From positions 7,812,001 to 7,876,000 of the forward strand of contig CANTUV010000009.1 of NCBI GenBank assembly GCA_947685225.1: a DNA stretch of 64,000 nt, written 5' to 3'. The notes under the pieces are model-generated. The model ran no database searches. It worked only from the letters and a program-made list of their open reading frames with translations, and was not told the DNA's origin. Origin of the DNA: Garcia nutans (Eukaryota > Streptophyta > Magnoliopsida > Malpighiales > Euphorbiaceae). The first letter of the stretch is position 1. Every line of letters begins with the position of its first letter. The position numbers and the translations under genes are program-made. Below, piece after piece: positions 1 through 11,399 of the stretch.

Positions 1-690
1 TGAGGGGGCAAATGAGGATGAAGAAGAGGAAGAGGAGGATGAAGAGCATGATGATACAAGGGATCTTTCTGCCCATGATAATACCATGGTTGTCTCTTCT
101 TCAAGTTGATCAAACATATTTTTTGTTCTTGACTTGCATGTGACTAACTTTTATGAATTTTTGTAGGCGGTTGAACACTCGGATGTTACTAGGCATGATG
201 AAGCCTGTCCAAGTAGCACAGCTCCACCTCAACCATTTCCTTATGCTAAGCTATCTTCTGGGCCTCAGGCTTTGATTTGAGCTTTCTAGTTTGTAATCCT
301 TGTTTCATATTCATATATGCTGAATGTATGAATCTAATTTTTTCCTTTTCTAGCTCACAGCAAATGCTTAAAGATCAGAACCAAAAACTGCAGGAATAAT
401 TGGTTGCCAGCTATTGGTATGCTAATCATCTTGAATGAAATTTTTGAGACTTTAGATTCCAGGGCTATAGGAATCTCAATGCATCTTCATCAAGGAGGCC
501 CTAGACCGATGACTATGATGTGCCACCTCCTACCTAAACTAACCATGATAGGGATGATTTGCAAGACAGTCAGATTCTAGATGCTTCTTCTTCAAGGGGA
601 AACTGGGCAGACAATGTGCCTCCACCTCCAACAAGTAATGACTTCCTCAGAGATTTATTTAGCTTCAGACTGCCACCTCCCTCACAGTAA
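1..690 (+). pseudogene. 3' end of a plant mobile domain (PMD) gene, older copy
   Basis: This fragment enters from the left edge of the window. It parallels the last exons of the PMD gene at 7193-9573: an acidic Glu/Asp-rich stretch (about 1-90), an intron with acceptor AG at 165-166, a next exon from 167, and a last exon from about 358 with the same Met-Leu-Lys-(Asp/Glu)-Gln-Asn start, a Ser-rich region and a Leu-Pro-Pro-Pro-Ser end at 688-690. A stop early in the last exon (TAA at the position of the shared TAA in the other copy) shows that it is no longer functional. It lies on the strand opposite to the integrase downstream, as in the second copy. The identification depends on the parallel with the other copy; the PMD core itself is outside the window. 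Confidence 0.6.
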
Positions 691-1110
691 TCAATTTGTA
701 TTAAAACTATGTTACAAGACCTTGTATCAAATTTAGTGTACATAAATAAGTGATTGTATTAAAATAATTAGCTGTAATAAATTTAATATACATATCATAT
801 TATAATATTTTGACTTTTTTTATCTTGACATTTTTTAAACTTTGAATGACACTTTGACTTTTCTTTTCTTTTTACATACATACATATATACACATAGTGA
901 AACCTATAGCCATGATGAATTCATTTAAAATGAACTCGACATCGATTCATTAAATCAATAAAACCAATACATACACAAATTAGGTTTAACAATTTCCCAT
1001 TTCGCAGCGAATTCAGCATGCCCAGACTTACTTTGATATGGATTAAAAATCTAAGCCTAATTTGACATGGATTTTTATTTCCTTAAACATCTTGGACTTT
1101 AGCCAGTGGC

Positions 1111-1118
1111 TATATAAA
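1111..1118 (+). promoter_or_regulatory. TATA box of the first DUF7745-like gene
   Basis: TATATAAA lies about 155 bases before the ATG at 1274. The second copy of the gene has the same motif at 9847-9854, about 100 bases before its ATG, so the promoter position is roughly conserved between copies. The rest of the gap 691-1273 is AT-rich sequence in which I see nothing else. Confidence 0.5.
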
Positions 1119-1273
1119 TCAATAAATCACTTTCTTTTCTTCTATATCCAAAGTAGTAAAGCTCCAATAAAACTAAGGTACTTTCATCCCGCACAAAATC
1201 AAATCCTTAATTTTCGCTTCTGCCATCATCAATTCTTCTTTATAAAATTAATAGCAATTGTCACGCTCTCACA

Positions 1274-2476
1274 ATGAGCGAAGCCAATTTAAAGAAGATG
1301 AAGAAATTATTCAAAAGTACTAAGGAAACACATTGGGAACAAGTATCATGGTCTCAACTTAATGTCTTAAAGTATTTTCAAAATGTCAAATTAGACCAAC
1401 CATTTTTACATGCCATGGATTCTTTTTGGGATTTGAAAACTAGGACTTTCATGATACACAGTTTGAAACATGTCCTACGATTAAAGAGTTTAAGGCCATC
1501 CAAGCAATCAACCAATGGTATTGCCTATATTGACTTCTAAAACTCAATAAAAGATGCATATGCTATTTCAACTTTTAAAAACTGAAGTCCTGCAATTGAC
1601 TAGAGGTGAGAAAATCATGCTTGGTCCCTTGATTGATTTTTACACTTCTCATTTTGTTTGTGCTTGCTTGGTCTTGCTTGTTTCTGTTGACGGTGACATT
1701 GACTCACGAGTTCTGGATACCATGGACCAAATGGAGGGAGAATTGTCGCCAATTCTCGCGATCTTGGCTAAGACCCTAGTTGGACTGGACCAATTCAAAA
1801 TAGAATCTTCAAGGAGGTTGGCTGGGAGTCCTCTGCTGTTTCAGGTAACTGCCTAAACCTCTCTTTTGGGTTTTCAATTTAGACTTTTATTTTTATTTCT
1901 CTAATTTTTACCCTGTCTGCCCTTGCAAGTTTTCAAAACTAGCGAGTTGTCCTAATTTTTGCTAGGTTGCCCTTGCGAGTTTTCAACCTAGCTGGCTCTT
2001 TTTTTTATTGGTTCTAATTTTTGCCTAGACTCCCTTGTGGATTTTTGGAACTAGCAAGCCGCCCTAATTTTTGCTTAGGGTGCCCTTACGATTTTTCAAA
2101 CAAACAAGCCTTTTTTTTTTAATGATTATGGATATCCTTCATACATATCTGGCTATAGAAGTGCATCTGCTTACTGGACACCCCGTCGATGGACTGCATC
2201 AAATATCTACTATAACATCATTCTGCTAGGAAACTGCTTCGTCCTGCTTCTTATATGCTGATTGGATCGACTGGATCAACTCACGGGCTGTGATTAACAT
2301 CCGTTGGTTGGTACCTTGGTGGAAGATTACCCATGTCACCATTTGGACATATCTGATTTATATTCCTTTAGCTACTCTTCATATCTAATTGAAGTCTTCT
2401 TGGATCGACTAAAGCAAAGATGGCCTGCACACTACACTTGTCATCTACCATTGATTTTACACTTGTCAATATTTTA
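1274..2476 (+). pseudogene. DUF7745-like plant protein, antisense cargo of the Tat element, older copy
   Basis: Exon 1 runs from ATG 1274 to 1844 (donor GT at 1845), exon 2 from about 2147. The N-terminus (Met-Ser-Glu-Ala-Asn-Leu-Lys-Lys) matches the copy at 9955. Family-like parts are the Ser-Phe-Trp-Asp motif near residue 50 and the segment with Asp-Gln-Met-Glu-Gly before Ala-Lys-Thr-Leu. The frame is broken near 1540, with a deletion relative to the second copy, and the intron acceptor reads CAT where the second copy reads CAG. The function of DUF7745 proteins is not known to me; they are common next to transposon-derived plant proteins. It is convergent with integrase at 2853-4206. The family name is a judgement from remembered motifs. 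Confidence 0.55.
1903..2114 (+). repeat. Degenerate tandem repeat of about 65 bp inside the DUF7745-like intron
   Basis: Three to four units each contain a form of CCTAATTTTTGC, a C-rich block ending GCCCTTGCGAGTTTTC, and ACTAGCGAGC. Units are separated by T-runs. Related units occur at 2750-2845, 10640-10738 and 11400-11548. Confidence 0.65.
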
Positions 2477-2852
2477 GAAATAATAATGCTAGGATGAACA
2501 ACAATGATTAATAAAAGATGTTTTCTTTCCTTTTATAATTTGTCATCACCTTTTGCTATTGTGGTATTTATTTTAGCCTAATGGTCAGATAATTCAAAAT
2601 AGCGCACATAGAACAATTTTAACATAAACTCTATTTTATTAAATTAGGGAACAACCAAAAATATTAAGCCAGCATACACAAGATTACTCCTATCGCCAAC
2701 TAGCACTTTCAAATTTTCTAATTGATAATTTTCACTCATTTAGCCTTAATTGTTATCTAGCCTGTCCTTTAGGGTTTTCAAAATTAGCGGGCTGCTATAA
2801 CTTTTGCTTAGGCCGCCCTTTTGGGTTTTTAACCTGGCAAGCTTTTTTTATT
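2477..2852. other. Spacer between convergent DUF7745-like and integrase reading frames
   Basis: AT-rich sequence ending in two units of the same 65-bp repeat as the intron (about 2750-2845). The equivalent stretch in the other copy is 11201-11569. It would hold the 3' ends of both transcripts; no clear polyadenylation signal could be singled out. Confidence 0.5.
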
Positions 2853-4206
2853 TCAAACATAAAACCTCTTTAATCTATCAATGTTCATTGGCTCACTAAA
2901 CTCATTCCCATCCATGTCTGATAACTTGACTACACCTTTGCTCATGACTTGTTTCACAACATACGACCCATCCCAACTAGGTCTAAACTTCTCTCTTTGA
3001 TCGGGGACATTAGGCTTGCACTACTTCAAGATTAAGTCTTCGACTCTAAGCTTTCTGATCTTGACCCTTCTATTATAGGCCCGAGCTATCTTTCTTTGAT
3101 ACAACTAGTGATGGTACAATGCCTTCAACCTTCTTTCTTCTAATAAAGCCAGCTGTGCATATTTGTTTGCTGCCCATTCTGTTTTGGGCAATTTAGCTTC
3201 CAATACCACCCTTAGTGATTTGAACTCAATTTCAATTGGCAACACTGCTTCCATCCTATAAACTGAGGAAAATGACATCATTACAGTTGGAGTTTGCACA
3301 CTAGTCCTATGCCCCCTCATAAAGCAAGCGAAAGCATTTTCGACCAATCTCTATATATCTTGGTCATCTTGGATAGAATCTGCTTAATCATTTTGTTCAT
3401 TGCTTCCACTGCACCATTAGCCTTTGGTCTATAGGGGGAAGATCTGTGATGGTGAATCTGGTACTTCAAAAATAAATCCTAAACTACTCCTTCAAATTGT
3501 ACCCCATTGTCTGATAGCAGACTGTGCGGGACCCATACCTGCATATAAGATTCTTCTTAATAAACCTAGCCATTTGCCTTGCTCCTAACTTATTGAAAGA
3601 CTCTGCTTCAACCCATTTTGAAAAATAATCAACCGCTACTATGATGAATCGGTGACCATTTAATGTCGTTGGATGTATTTTCCCAATAATGTCGGTCCTC
3701 CAAGTTGCAAGGCTAGGGTGAAGACATAGAATGCAATTCTTTGAAAGGTATGTGATTCAAGTTTCCATGCATCTGACACTATTGGCATTTTCTTACAAAA
3801 TTAATATAGTCTCTTTCCATGGTCAACCAATAGTAGCCTTGTTAAAATATCTTCTTAACTAGGGCCTACAACTTCCAGCATGTATTTCAGACATGATCTG
3901 CTAGACTTCGGACTTCCTTAAGCACCTTAAATGCACTCCATTAGGCCATGTTCAATACAACTCCCCATGAAAGGCTATGTATTGGAAGGACCATCGCCAT
4001 ATGACTCTTCTCTCTTCGTTTGTTGCATTATATAGGTACTCCCTACTTTCCAAAAACCATCTTATGGTGTCATACAACCATCATGGTCCGTGTCAGTTTC
4101 CATGACTATTTCATACTCATAACAAGGAGTCAATGAATTGGTCAAAACTAGAGGCTTAAGAAATAACTTAACAGGATCTTTCCATACCAAAGCCAGGGTG
4201 GCTAGG
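2853..4206 (-). pseudogene. Integrase and end of the second RNase H, Tat-lineage pol, older copy
   Basis: Reading on the minus strand, this segment parallels 11570-12920 of the second copy: the end of the second RNase H, the zinc-binding and catalytic core of integrase, and a C-terminal region ending with the stop at 2853-2855. The longest clean piece (3105-3347) covers the region after the catalytic glutamate. Several stops and frameshifts are present. The upstream part is interrupted at 4206 by a solo LTR and resumes at 6420. No chromodomain is visible, as expected for Tat elements. Confidence 0.75.
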
Positions 4207-6414
4207 TGTGAGCGGGGATTTTCGCCCCTACTCCCGGTGGAATGTTTCTTGTGACTTCAGCACTGTTTAGGCTCGGGGCCTTAGAGAACACGGACCTAAG
4301 TCTGAAAAAAATGGAGTCGCCACCCGGACGGGCCGGGAAAAAAGAAAGGGGTGGATGACTTGATTCCTAAGGAATCCCCAACCTCCTAATGGGTTTGGAA
4401 AGTTGGGTATGTGTGGGGAAGGTGAGAAATGGCCCAGCACCCCCACAACGCCCAGTTCATTAGAACCGGCCTCCTTTACAGGTCTTAATATTATAAAATT
4501 CTTAAGTATAACAACATTATCCATATTACACACAATAATTAAAAGAAAGCATCAATATATTAAAATCAAAGCAAGGTCCAAGGAAAACAAATAAATGGAC
4601 ACCCATCTAAAGATGGAAACATGTCCTTACATCACATGCCTAAATAGGACACCCACCAAAAAGGTAGAAACATTCCCTTTACATTGGTTCTAAAATAGAA
4701 AAGCAAATTAAATTACATGATATTTAACTAATGAGGTACCCACCAAGTGGAAACATACCTCTTACAACATTTGGAAATCTAAATAAATTGATAAAAGTAA
4801 ATAACCATTCATAATAAATAAATCATTCATCAAAGGTACCAAATAACAATAAAAGGTAAACATCCATCCATGATAAATAAAATAAACCAAGTATTGAATT
4901 TAAATAAATTAAATCATAAGAAATAAAACCAAGCATAATCAAATATGGAATTGAATAAGGTACATAAAACTCCAAATTATAGCTAGTGTTTCCATTTAGG
5001 GTTCTTTATCTCATGTGTTAAGGTTTTGGAATTCATAAAATTAGGCTACTGTGACTTTTTTATGGAATTAAAATAGATTGAGGTTTTATGTTTTAAAAGG
5101 TTGGCAAGACTCTTTGATTAACTAAATTAATATTTGAATGGTGTAATCATGAAACTAGGGTTTGAACACTTTGAAATACTTTTGATTTGTGGTTTTAAAT
5201 GGTGATTTCAAGCTATTGTGTAAATTTAAAGTATTTATATTTTAAAGGTTTTTAATGTTTTAAAGGATTAAGGTTTAGAAAAAGTTAGGGTTTAAAGTTT
5301 TAAAGGAGTTAGAGATTACTATTTTAAGTTTGGAAGTTGAATTTAGGGGTTTTAGGATTTAAAATTAGGGTCTTGGGTGATGAATTTGAATTAGGGTTTA
5401 TAAAGACAATTTGATGATTTCAAGAGGTTTTATGAATTTAAACAAACGGATTAAAGTTTTTATAAATAGAAAAGATGTTTTTTAAGGCTTTTTGAAAGAA
5501 ACAGAACTAAGTTTAAAATTTTGAAAGAAACAGAATCAAATTTTGGTTTTGTTGAAAAATATGTTTAATTAAGGTTTTAAGATTTTAAAGAAGAAAAAAT
5601 AACAATTTTAAGCCTTTTGGAAAATAAAGCAACAAAATAAGGTTTTTGACTTTAGAAAAACTAAATTAAAGTTCTAAGATTTTAACTTTCGAAAAACACA
5701 TAATCCTAATTTTAGCTACTGTGAAAAAAAAAACCAAAGAATTTAATACATACCTTCTTTTGATGATTCCTCCAAAAATTATTTTCCTTGGATGAATTAA
5801 AACAAAGATAATTGCTGCCTTTTGAATCCCTCCAATCATGTCCTCCTATTTCAGAATAAATATCAAATTCAATTGCCCCTTTTCCTTCATGGATTTGGTT
5901 CCACTTTTCAAACTACTGTCCAATTTTTTGTTCCCTTCTTTTTTTAGTCCATATTTATAGAAGTTTTATATCCTTCATTCCTAATTATTCATGGCATCTT
6001 TATTGAATAAGAAAAGGAAACCAAAACCTAATTGTATTAGGTTTCAAAAAATTTGCGTCGAAAAAATTTTGTTGGAAAAAAAAACTGCTGCGGAAAAACT
6101 GCGCTGGCAAAAAAATCTGCCGCAACTACTACGGCAGCCAGCACAGAACGGCCCTGTAGGCCATTTCACCCGGAGGAAATTCCTACTGGCGAAATGCCCA
6201 CGGTCCCGTGCTGACTTTCGGCGACGATTTTTTTGTCGCCGATTTTTTTTAATTTTATTCATTTTACTATTTTTTACTAAAATAAATATTAAAATTAATT
6301 AAGATACCATAAAAATTATTTTGGACTAACTAAAATATATTAGACAACACAAAAATTATTTTGGACTAATTAAAATATATTGGACCGGACCGGGTCAAAA
6401 ATTAAGGGTCTACA
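4207..6414 (-). mobile_element. Solo LTR of the Tat-lineage family, 2208 bp
   Basis: It begins TGTGAGCGGG and ends GGGTCTACA on the plus strand, with TG...CA ends in its own orientation too. It is flanked by the 5-bp duplication CTAGG (4202-4206 and 6415-6419). It matches the LTRs at 29018-31277, 59952-62260 and, inverted, 38044-40212. A TATA-like CTATAAATAT lies on the minus strand at 5951-5960. GC-rich hairpins lie upstream of it at about 6050-6245. It is inserted in the pol gene of an element of its own family. A solo LTR is the normal product of recombination between the two LTRs of one copy. Confidence 0.93.
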
Positions 6415-6419
6415 CTAGG

Positions 6420-6610
6420 GCATCGACCATCTGGTTTTCTTCTCTTGGTAAGTGTATAAATCTACATTCCTTAAAATTCTTCTTTATCATGGTTAAATAG
6501 TCGTGGTATGGTTTTAACTTTCCTTCTTTCAACTACCACTCCCCATTCACTAGGGATACCACTAGCAAAGAATCGCCAAAGACCTGCACTTTATCAATCT
6601 TCATGATCAT
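6420..6610 (-). pseudogene. Second RNase H fragment, continuation of older pol copy
   Basis: It continues the minus-strand frame broken by the solo LTR and parallels about 12938-13130 of the second copy. It ends at the sequence CATGATCATT, where the similarity switches to the opposite strand. Only the middle of the RNase H domain is left. Confidence 0.65.
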
Positions 6611-6983
6611 TGAGAAAATGTGCATAGTTGTAGTTTGGTCATATAAGAAGTTGCAATATTGCTTTCAATCTTATAGTGTACAAACAATTTTCAGGATGGA
6701 TCCAGTAAAGTATTTAAGGGAGACACCTTTGTTAATTAGAAAATATGGCAGATGGTTGATCATTTTAGAAGAGTTTGAGATTGAGCATATAACCAGGAAA
6801 ACCATTAAAGGTATAGTAGTAGCAGAATTCCAGACATAACAGCCATTGTCAGACAGTGAGGAAGTAGTTTTAGAATTTTTCGATGAACATTTAGATGCCA
6901 TAGAGATACAAGTATGGAAGATGTACTTTGACAAAGCAGTAAACATAAAGGGTACTGGTCTAGGGGTAATTTTAGAATCACCT
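6611..6983 (+). pseudogene. Inverted RNase H fragment of Tat pol
   Basis: On the plus strand this encodes the end of the first RNase H and the start of the second one (Ile-Thr-Arg-Lys-Thr-Ile-Lys-Gly near the linker, then Tyr-Phe-Asp-Lys-Ala-Val). It parallels the minus-strand sequence at about 13610-13225. It is thus inverted relative to both pol copies in the window. An internal stop (TAA at about 6837-6839) breaks it. The similarity ends where the palindrome at 6984 begins. Confidence 0.7.
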
Positions 6984-7059
6984 AAAAGTAAGTTTTGCTG
7001 TAAATTTACTATTGATGAATAGTAAAGTTTACTATTAATGAACAGTAAAACTTACTTTT
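6984..7059. repeat. Imperfect palindrome at the inversion boundary
   Basis: An 18-base arm at 6984-7001 (AAAAGTAAGTTTTGCTGT) pairs with 7042-7059 with one mismatch. The 40 bases between contain a nested palindrome built on TTTACTATT/AATAGTAAA. It sits between the inverted pol scrap and the PMD promoter. Confidence 0.75.
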
Positions 7060-7089
7060 GAATTTTTATTTTTTTGCTTGCCGTTTCTC

Positions 7090-7097
7090 TATATAAA
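7090..7097 (+). promoter_or_regulatory. TATA box of the PMD gene
   Basis: TATATAAA followed by GGA lies about 95 bases before the ATG at 7193. The leader in between is pyrimidine- and A-rich, typical of plant 5' untranslated regions. Confidence 0.6.
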
Positions 7098-7192
7098 GGA
7101 GCTGATTCTTTCAATTTTATTCATAGCAAAACTTTTAAATTCTATAATTCTCTCAAATTTCTTTCAATTTTAGCACATATTTTTTAAAAATA

Positions 7193-9573
7193 ATGCATGC
7201 TTCGAGGTCAGGGACTCATTCTAATACCGAGTTATTGGAGTTTATTCGGCATCATGAAGACGAAAATATAGATATACTAGCCGAGATGCTGCTTCATTGC
7301 AGTTCTCACGAAAAAAGCGCGGTAATTATTTTTTTCTTTCTTTTCCTTTTCTTTTTTCGTTCGTCTTTCTATTTTGTGTTTTTTATTTTTATTTTTATTT
7401 TGTTATTATTATTCTTTATTTTTATTTTTTTATATTATATTTTTTATGCTCTTTTATTATTATTGTGTTTGCCTTTATTTTTATTTACATTTTTATATTA
7501 TAATAATTTTTAAGAAAAATAAATTAATCTAGGATAGTATGTACTTACCTTGCCTTAACTTACCTGGCTCCGTGTTAGCATGATCATTGGGTTGTTTGGG
7601 CTGGAGGGTGTATTTACAAAGCCCGATAATGGTACGATGTAGTGCCTTCTCGGGTAAGGCGGATTATCCGAGATTGCGGCTTTGAGCAGTTCATCTTACA
7701 ATTACCATCCGAGGAATATCAGATAGACCGGAGCGTAGTCCAGGCGCTTGCAGAGCAATGGTTGGACACAACCCACACTTTTCACTTGCCCATTGGAGGG
7801 ATGAAAATTAGTCCGGTTGATTTTACTGCTATAACCGGCCTTCGATATGATAGTGTTCCGGTTTCTTTGACCAAAGATATTTTAACATTTGAAGAAATTC
7901 AGGAATTAATTGGTATGGAACCATCATATAAAGGTCCTTTTAAGATAAAGATCGAGCCAATCCATAGTTGTTGGATGAACTACGAAGGACGGGTTGGCAG
8001 AGACACGGCCAAACAGTATACTCGAGGATTTTTGTTATATCTACTTGGGTCGACCATCTTAGGTAGCACTGAATCCTCCATCCACTTGTCAGTATTGAGT
8101 GCCCTTTCTTATTTCAGAATGGTACCAACTTCTAGCTGGGGTGAAGCTGGCCTTGCGTGTCTTTACCATGGTGTTGATAAACTTTGCCGAAACAAGAAGT
8201 CTTTTGTCGGCTTGATGGCGGTTGTCGAGGTATTCTTCTTCTACCAATGTCAATTCCACTCTTTTCTTGCATGAATTTGATCTTTATTGTTATTATAGAT
8301 ATGGGCATATGAACACAACCTCATGAGGGTACCCGGTATTTCTCGAGAGAGAGTCGGGAATCCGAGATTAAATTTCTGGTTGTTCGATCGTGTGGACATT
8401 CCCGGTTCTCATCATATGCATACTCACCGCTTTGTGTTGAGCCAGTTAACCTAGAACCAGGTAAAATAACATTAGTATGCTTTAAATTTTATGTGAAAGT
8501 TTACTTACCTTATGTTATCTTGCAGGTGAATCTGGCCTGGTGGAACCCAGAAGAGTGAGCAAACTGGTCTCCTTTGATAAGGGCTGCACTAACTTTCCAG
8601 CATTCTCGCCGAGTTATCGCTGGCCCAGTGTCCAATGGCTGGTTTCTCGAAGAGAGAGTTTATGAGTGGTTTCTCGGTCCAGAGCAGTGGTGAGTCCCAA
8701 TGCATATCCCGGAATACACTTTAAATATTATGTCATTTCTCCATCCACCAGGTTCATTTTACGCCTATTTTATTCAAAGGTGGCTCTTGAACCTTGATGT
8801 ATCTCCTATTGGTGTGCGGGAGATTCCCGAAGAAAATGAGGGTAGAGATGAAGAGGAACATCACGGAGATGCAGGAGAGTTTGCCCCACATCTCGAGGCT
8901 AGTACTTCTCAGGTAAAACTTTTACCATTTTTTTCTTGTAACTGCTTCTTTCTTTTTTGATTCTTTAATGATTGTTGCAGGCTGTTGGTTCATTTGATCA
9001 TGAGGCTGGACCTTCTTTTATTGCCACTTCGTTTGCTCATTCTGGCCCGCCAGATATGACATCTCATCCGCAGGGCATTGATATGAATTACCTAGTATGT
9101 TTCTTATTTCATGGTAATTTATGCTATATGTATGCATGATTATGTATGCTCTTACCTTTTTCCTTTTTGGCCCACAGCGGATGCTCAAAGAACAAAATAG
9201 GAAACTTCAATAAGAGTTGGCTGCGAGTTGTTAGCAGGCTTCTCATTTTGAAAGTTTATATCATCAATCAGAACAACATTTTCGAGACTTCCGATTTCAG
9301 GGGATGAGGGATCCCGATGCTTCTTCATCAAGAGGCCCCCAGACTGATGACCATGAGATCCTTTCGTCTGCTTCTGATGAGGACCGTGATGGATCGAAAC
9401 TTCAAGGTAATAGGGATTTTGGTGCTCCTGCTTCGGGTGATCCCGGGATGAGTAATTTGTCGGATTTTGGTGCTCCCACTTCGAGCAGACTCGGGATGAG
9501 TGATTTGCCCCCTCCTCCAACAGGCGATGACTTTTTCAAGGCTTTATTTGATGACCTACCACCACCCTCTTAG
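7193..9573 (+). pseudogene. Plant mobile domain (PMD) protein gene with six exons, antisense cargo of the Tat element
   Basis: Exons with GT-AG introns are at 7193-7321, 7579-8229, 8299-8460, 8526-8912, 8981-9094 and 9178-9573; every exon is a multiple of three, so all introns are in phase 0 and the frame spans about 612 codons. Exons 2-4 carry the PMD core: a Cys-Gly-Phe start, the motif His-Thr-Phe-His-Leu-Pro-(Ile)-Gly-(Gly)-Met, an Asp-Phe-Thr-Ala-Ile-Thr-Gly-Leu segment, and Trp-Trp-Asn-Pro-Glu-Glu in exon 4. The tail is acidic, then Gln-rich and Ser/Pro-rich. PMD proteins (PF10536) occur in transposons and in host genes involved in silencing (family knowledge). In-frame stops at 7627, 8452, 8556, 8691, 9211 and 9232 make it a pseudogene; most look like C-to-T or G-to-A changes. 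It is divergent in strand from gag-pol. Confidence 0.8.
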
Positions 9574-9846
9574 TGATATGTAAATAGTAAAATATTGTAC
9601 AATAATGAAAAAAATACAATTTCCATCTTTACTGTAACTTTTTTTCCTTTTTTTTTAATTATTGTGCCACTTTTTTTTATCACATCATAAACAGTGAATC
9701 ACAATTTATTTTTCCACAGCCGCACCATTTGCTAAAATAATTCAATGTAGTAAATGATTTCGTTGCTAATTCCTTTCCTTATGCCATATGGTCTTATCCT
9801 TTCCAATCACCTTTTCCTCATCACTTTTGGAAAAGGTTATTTCCTC

Positions 9847-9854
9847 TATATAAA
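9847..9854 (+). promoter_or_regulatory. TATA box of the second DUF7745-like gene
   Basis: TATATAAA about 100 bases before the ATG at 9955, matching the position in the older copy. The gap 9574-9846 after the PMD gene is AT-rich and holds no reading frame of note. Confidence 0.55.
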
Positions 9855-9954
9855 TTACCTTTCATGCCATATTTCATACAGAAACAAAAAAAAAATTTTC
9901 CCTTTCAACGTGAAGACCCCTTTAACAGTTTTGATTTTTCTTCCTTCACCCACC

Positions 9955-11200
9955 ATGACCGAACTTCATTTAAAGAAGATAAAAATTCTATTTAAGAATA
10001 TGGATGCCATTCATTGGAAGCAAATTTTGTGGTCAAAACTTGTTGTTTTGAAGTGTTTTCAAAATGTTAAATTGGACCACTCCTTCTTACATGCCGTGGC
10101 TTCCTTTTGGGATACGGATTCTAGGGTATTTAAAATTAATGGTTTTGAAATATGTCCCTTGATTGAAGAATTTGAGGCCATCCTTGGATATCCAAATAAT
10201 CAACAAATGGTGTTACCCACATTGATTTCCAAGACTCAACAGAAGATGCAGATGTTATTTCAAATTCCAAAACCTGAAGTTCTTCGGTTGATGAGAGGTG
10301 AAAAAATTCTACTTGCTCCCTTGATTGATTTTTGTCTCTCTCATTTGGCTCCTACTAAGGCATGGGGACTCATGCTTTGACTTTTCTTACTCAGCCAATT
10401 CTTGCTTGTTTCTTCCGACGGCGATATTGATCCATGGGTACTGGATATTATGGACCAAATGGAAGGGGGCTTGTTGCCGGTACCTGTGATCATAGCCGAG
10501 ACCTTAGTTGGATTAGACCGACTTAAATCAGGATTGTCAAAGAGACTGACTGGGAGTCCGTAGTTACTTCAGGTAATTACCTAAACTACCCTTTTAGATT
10601 TTCAATTTAGGTTTTCTTTTTTTTTCTTTTTATTGCACTAATTTTTGCCTAGTCCGCCCATGTGGGTTTTCGGAACTAGTGAGCTATCCTAATTTTTGCT
10701 TAAGCTGCCCTTGCGGGTTTTCAACTTAAAAAGACTCTTTTTTTTTTAATTTAATTCTTTCTTCACAGATTTGGCTTCAGGAGCGTCTTTGTTTGCTTGA
10801 TACTCCATCCATGGATTTTGCCAGATACCTGCCACATCTTCATTCAGCTAGGAAACTACTCCATCCTGCTTCTTCATTTGTTGATTGGGTTGACTGGATC
10901 CACTCATGCTCTGAAGTCAATATCCGTTGGTTGGTACCTTGGTGGAAGATTTCTCGTATCACCATGCAGACATATTTGATGTATGTTCCCCTTGCTGCTC
11001 TTCGTCAAGGTACATGATATGATCCTCACCTTGGCCGTCAGTACGGAGCTGAGCCTCGTGATTCTGACTTTACTCCCGACTTAGACATGCCTTGCTTGAC
11101 TGAAGCCTACTTGGATCGTCTAAGGCAAAGCTGGCCTGCACATTACACTTATCATTTGCCATATATTTTACACTTGTCAATTCAAAAAGTGTATTGTTAA
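9955..11200 (+). pseudogene. DUF7745-like plant protein, antisense cargo of the Tat element
   Basis: Exon 1 is 9955-10572 (206 codons, phase-0 GT donor) and exon 2 is 10769-11200, with acceptor CACAG just before. I chose ATG 9955 because it aligns with 1274 in the other copy and follows a TATA box. Visible features: Ser-Phe-Trp-Asp near residue 54, Glu-Glu-Phe-Glu-Ala-Ile-Leu-Gly-Tyr near 80, Asp-Gln-Met-Glu-Gly and Ala-Glu-Thr-Leu late in exon 1, and Ile-Trp-Leu-Gln-Glu-Arg at the start of exon 2. The order fits the DUF7745 family, often annotated beside PMD-type proteins; its role is unknown. Stops at 10378 (TGA), 10561 (TAG) and 11015 (TGA) inactivate it. It converges with integrase, 370 bases away. 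Confidence 0.6.
10640..10738 (+). repeat. 65-bp type repeat in the second DUF7745-like intron
   Basis: About one and a half units of the CCTAATTTTTGC / GCCCTTGCGGGTTTTC repeat also seen at 1903-2114, again inside the intron and followed by a T-run. Confidence 0.6.
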
Positions 11201-11399
11201 GATGAAAAATAATTAAAGTAATAAAAGATGCTTCTTTTCCATTTAAATTTTGTCATCACTTTTTGCTATTGTGTTGATTTATTTCATCCATATCTGGTCC
11301 AATACTTATAACACTGCACATTGAACAATTTTAACATTAATTCTATTTTATTAAATTGGGGAACAACCAAATATAAAGCCAGCATACACAAGATCACTC

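Noticed and set aside
5991..6302. 103-codon basic protein in the solo Tat LTR
   Set aside because: It lies over the GC-rich hairpin cluster, is antisense to the LTR, and equivalents in other copies are not kept as a frame.
7193..7513. 106-codon frame continuing past 7321
   Set aside because: The part after 7321 is the T-rich intron of the PMD gene; the Phe/Leu-rich tail resembling a membrane protein is an artefact.
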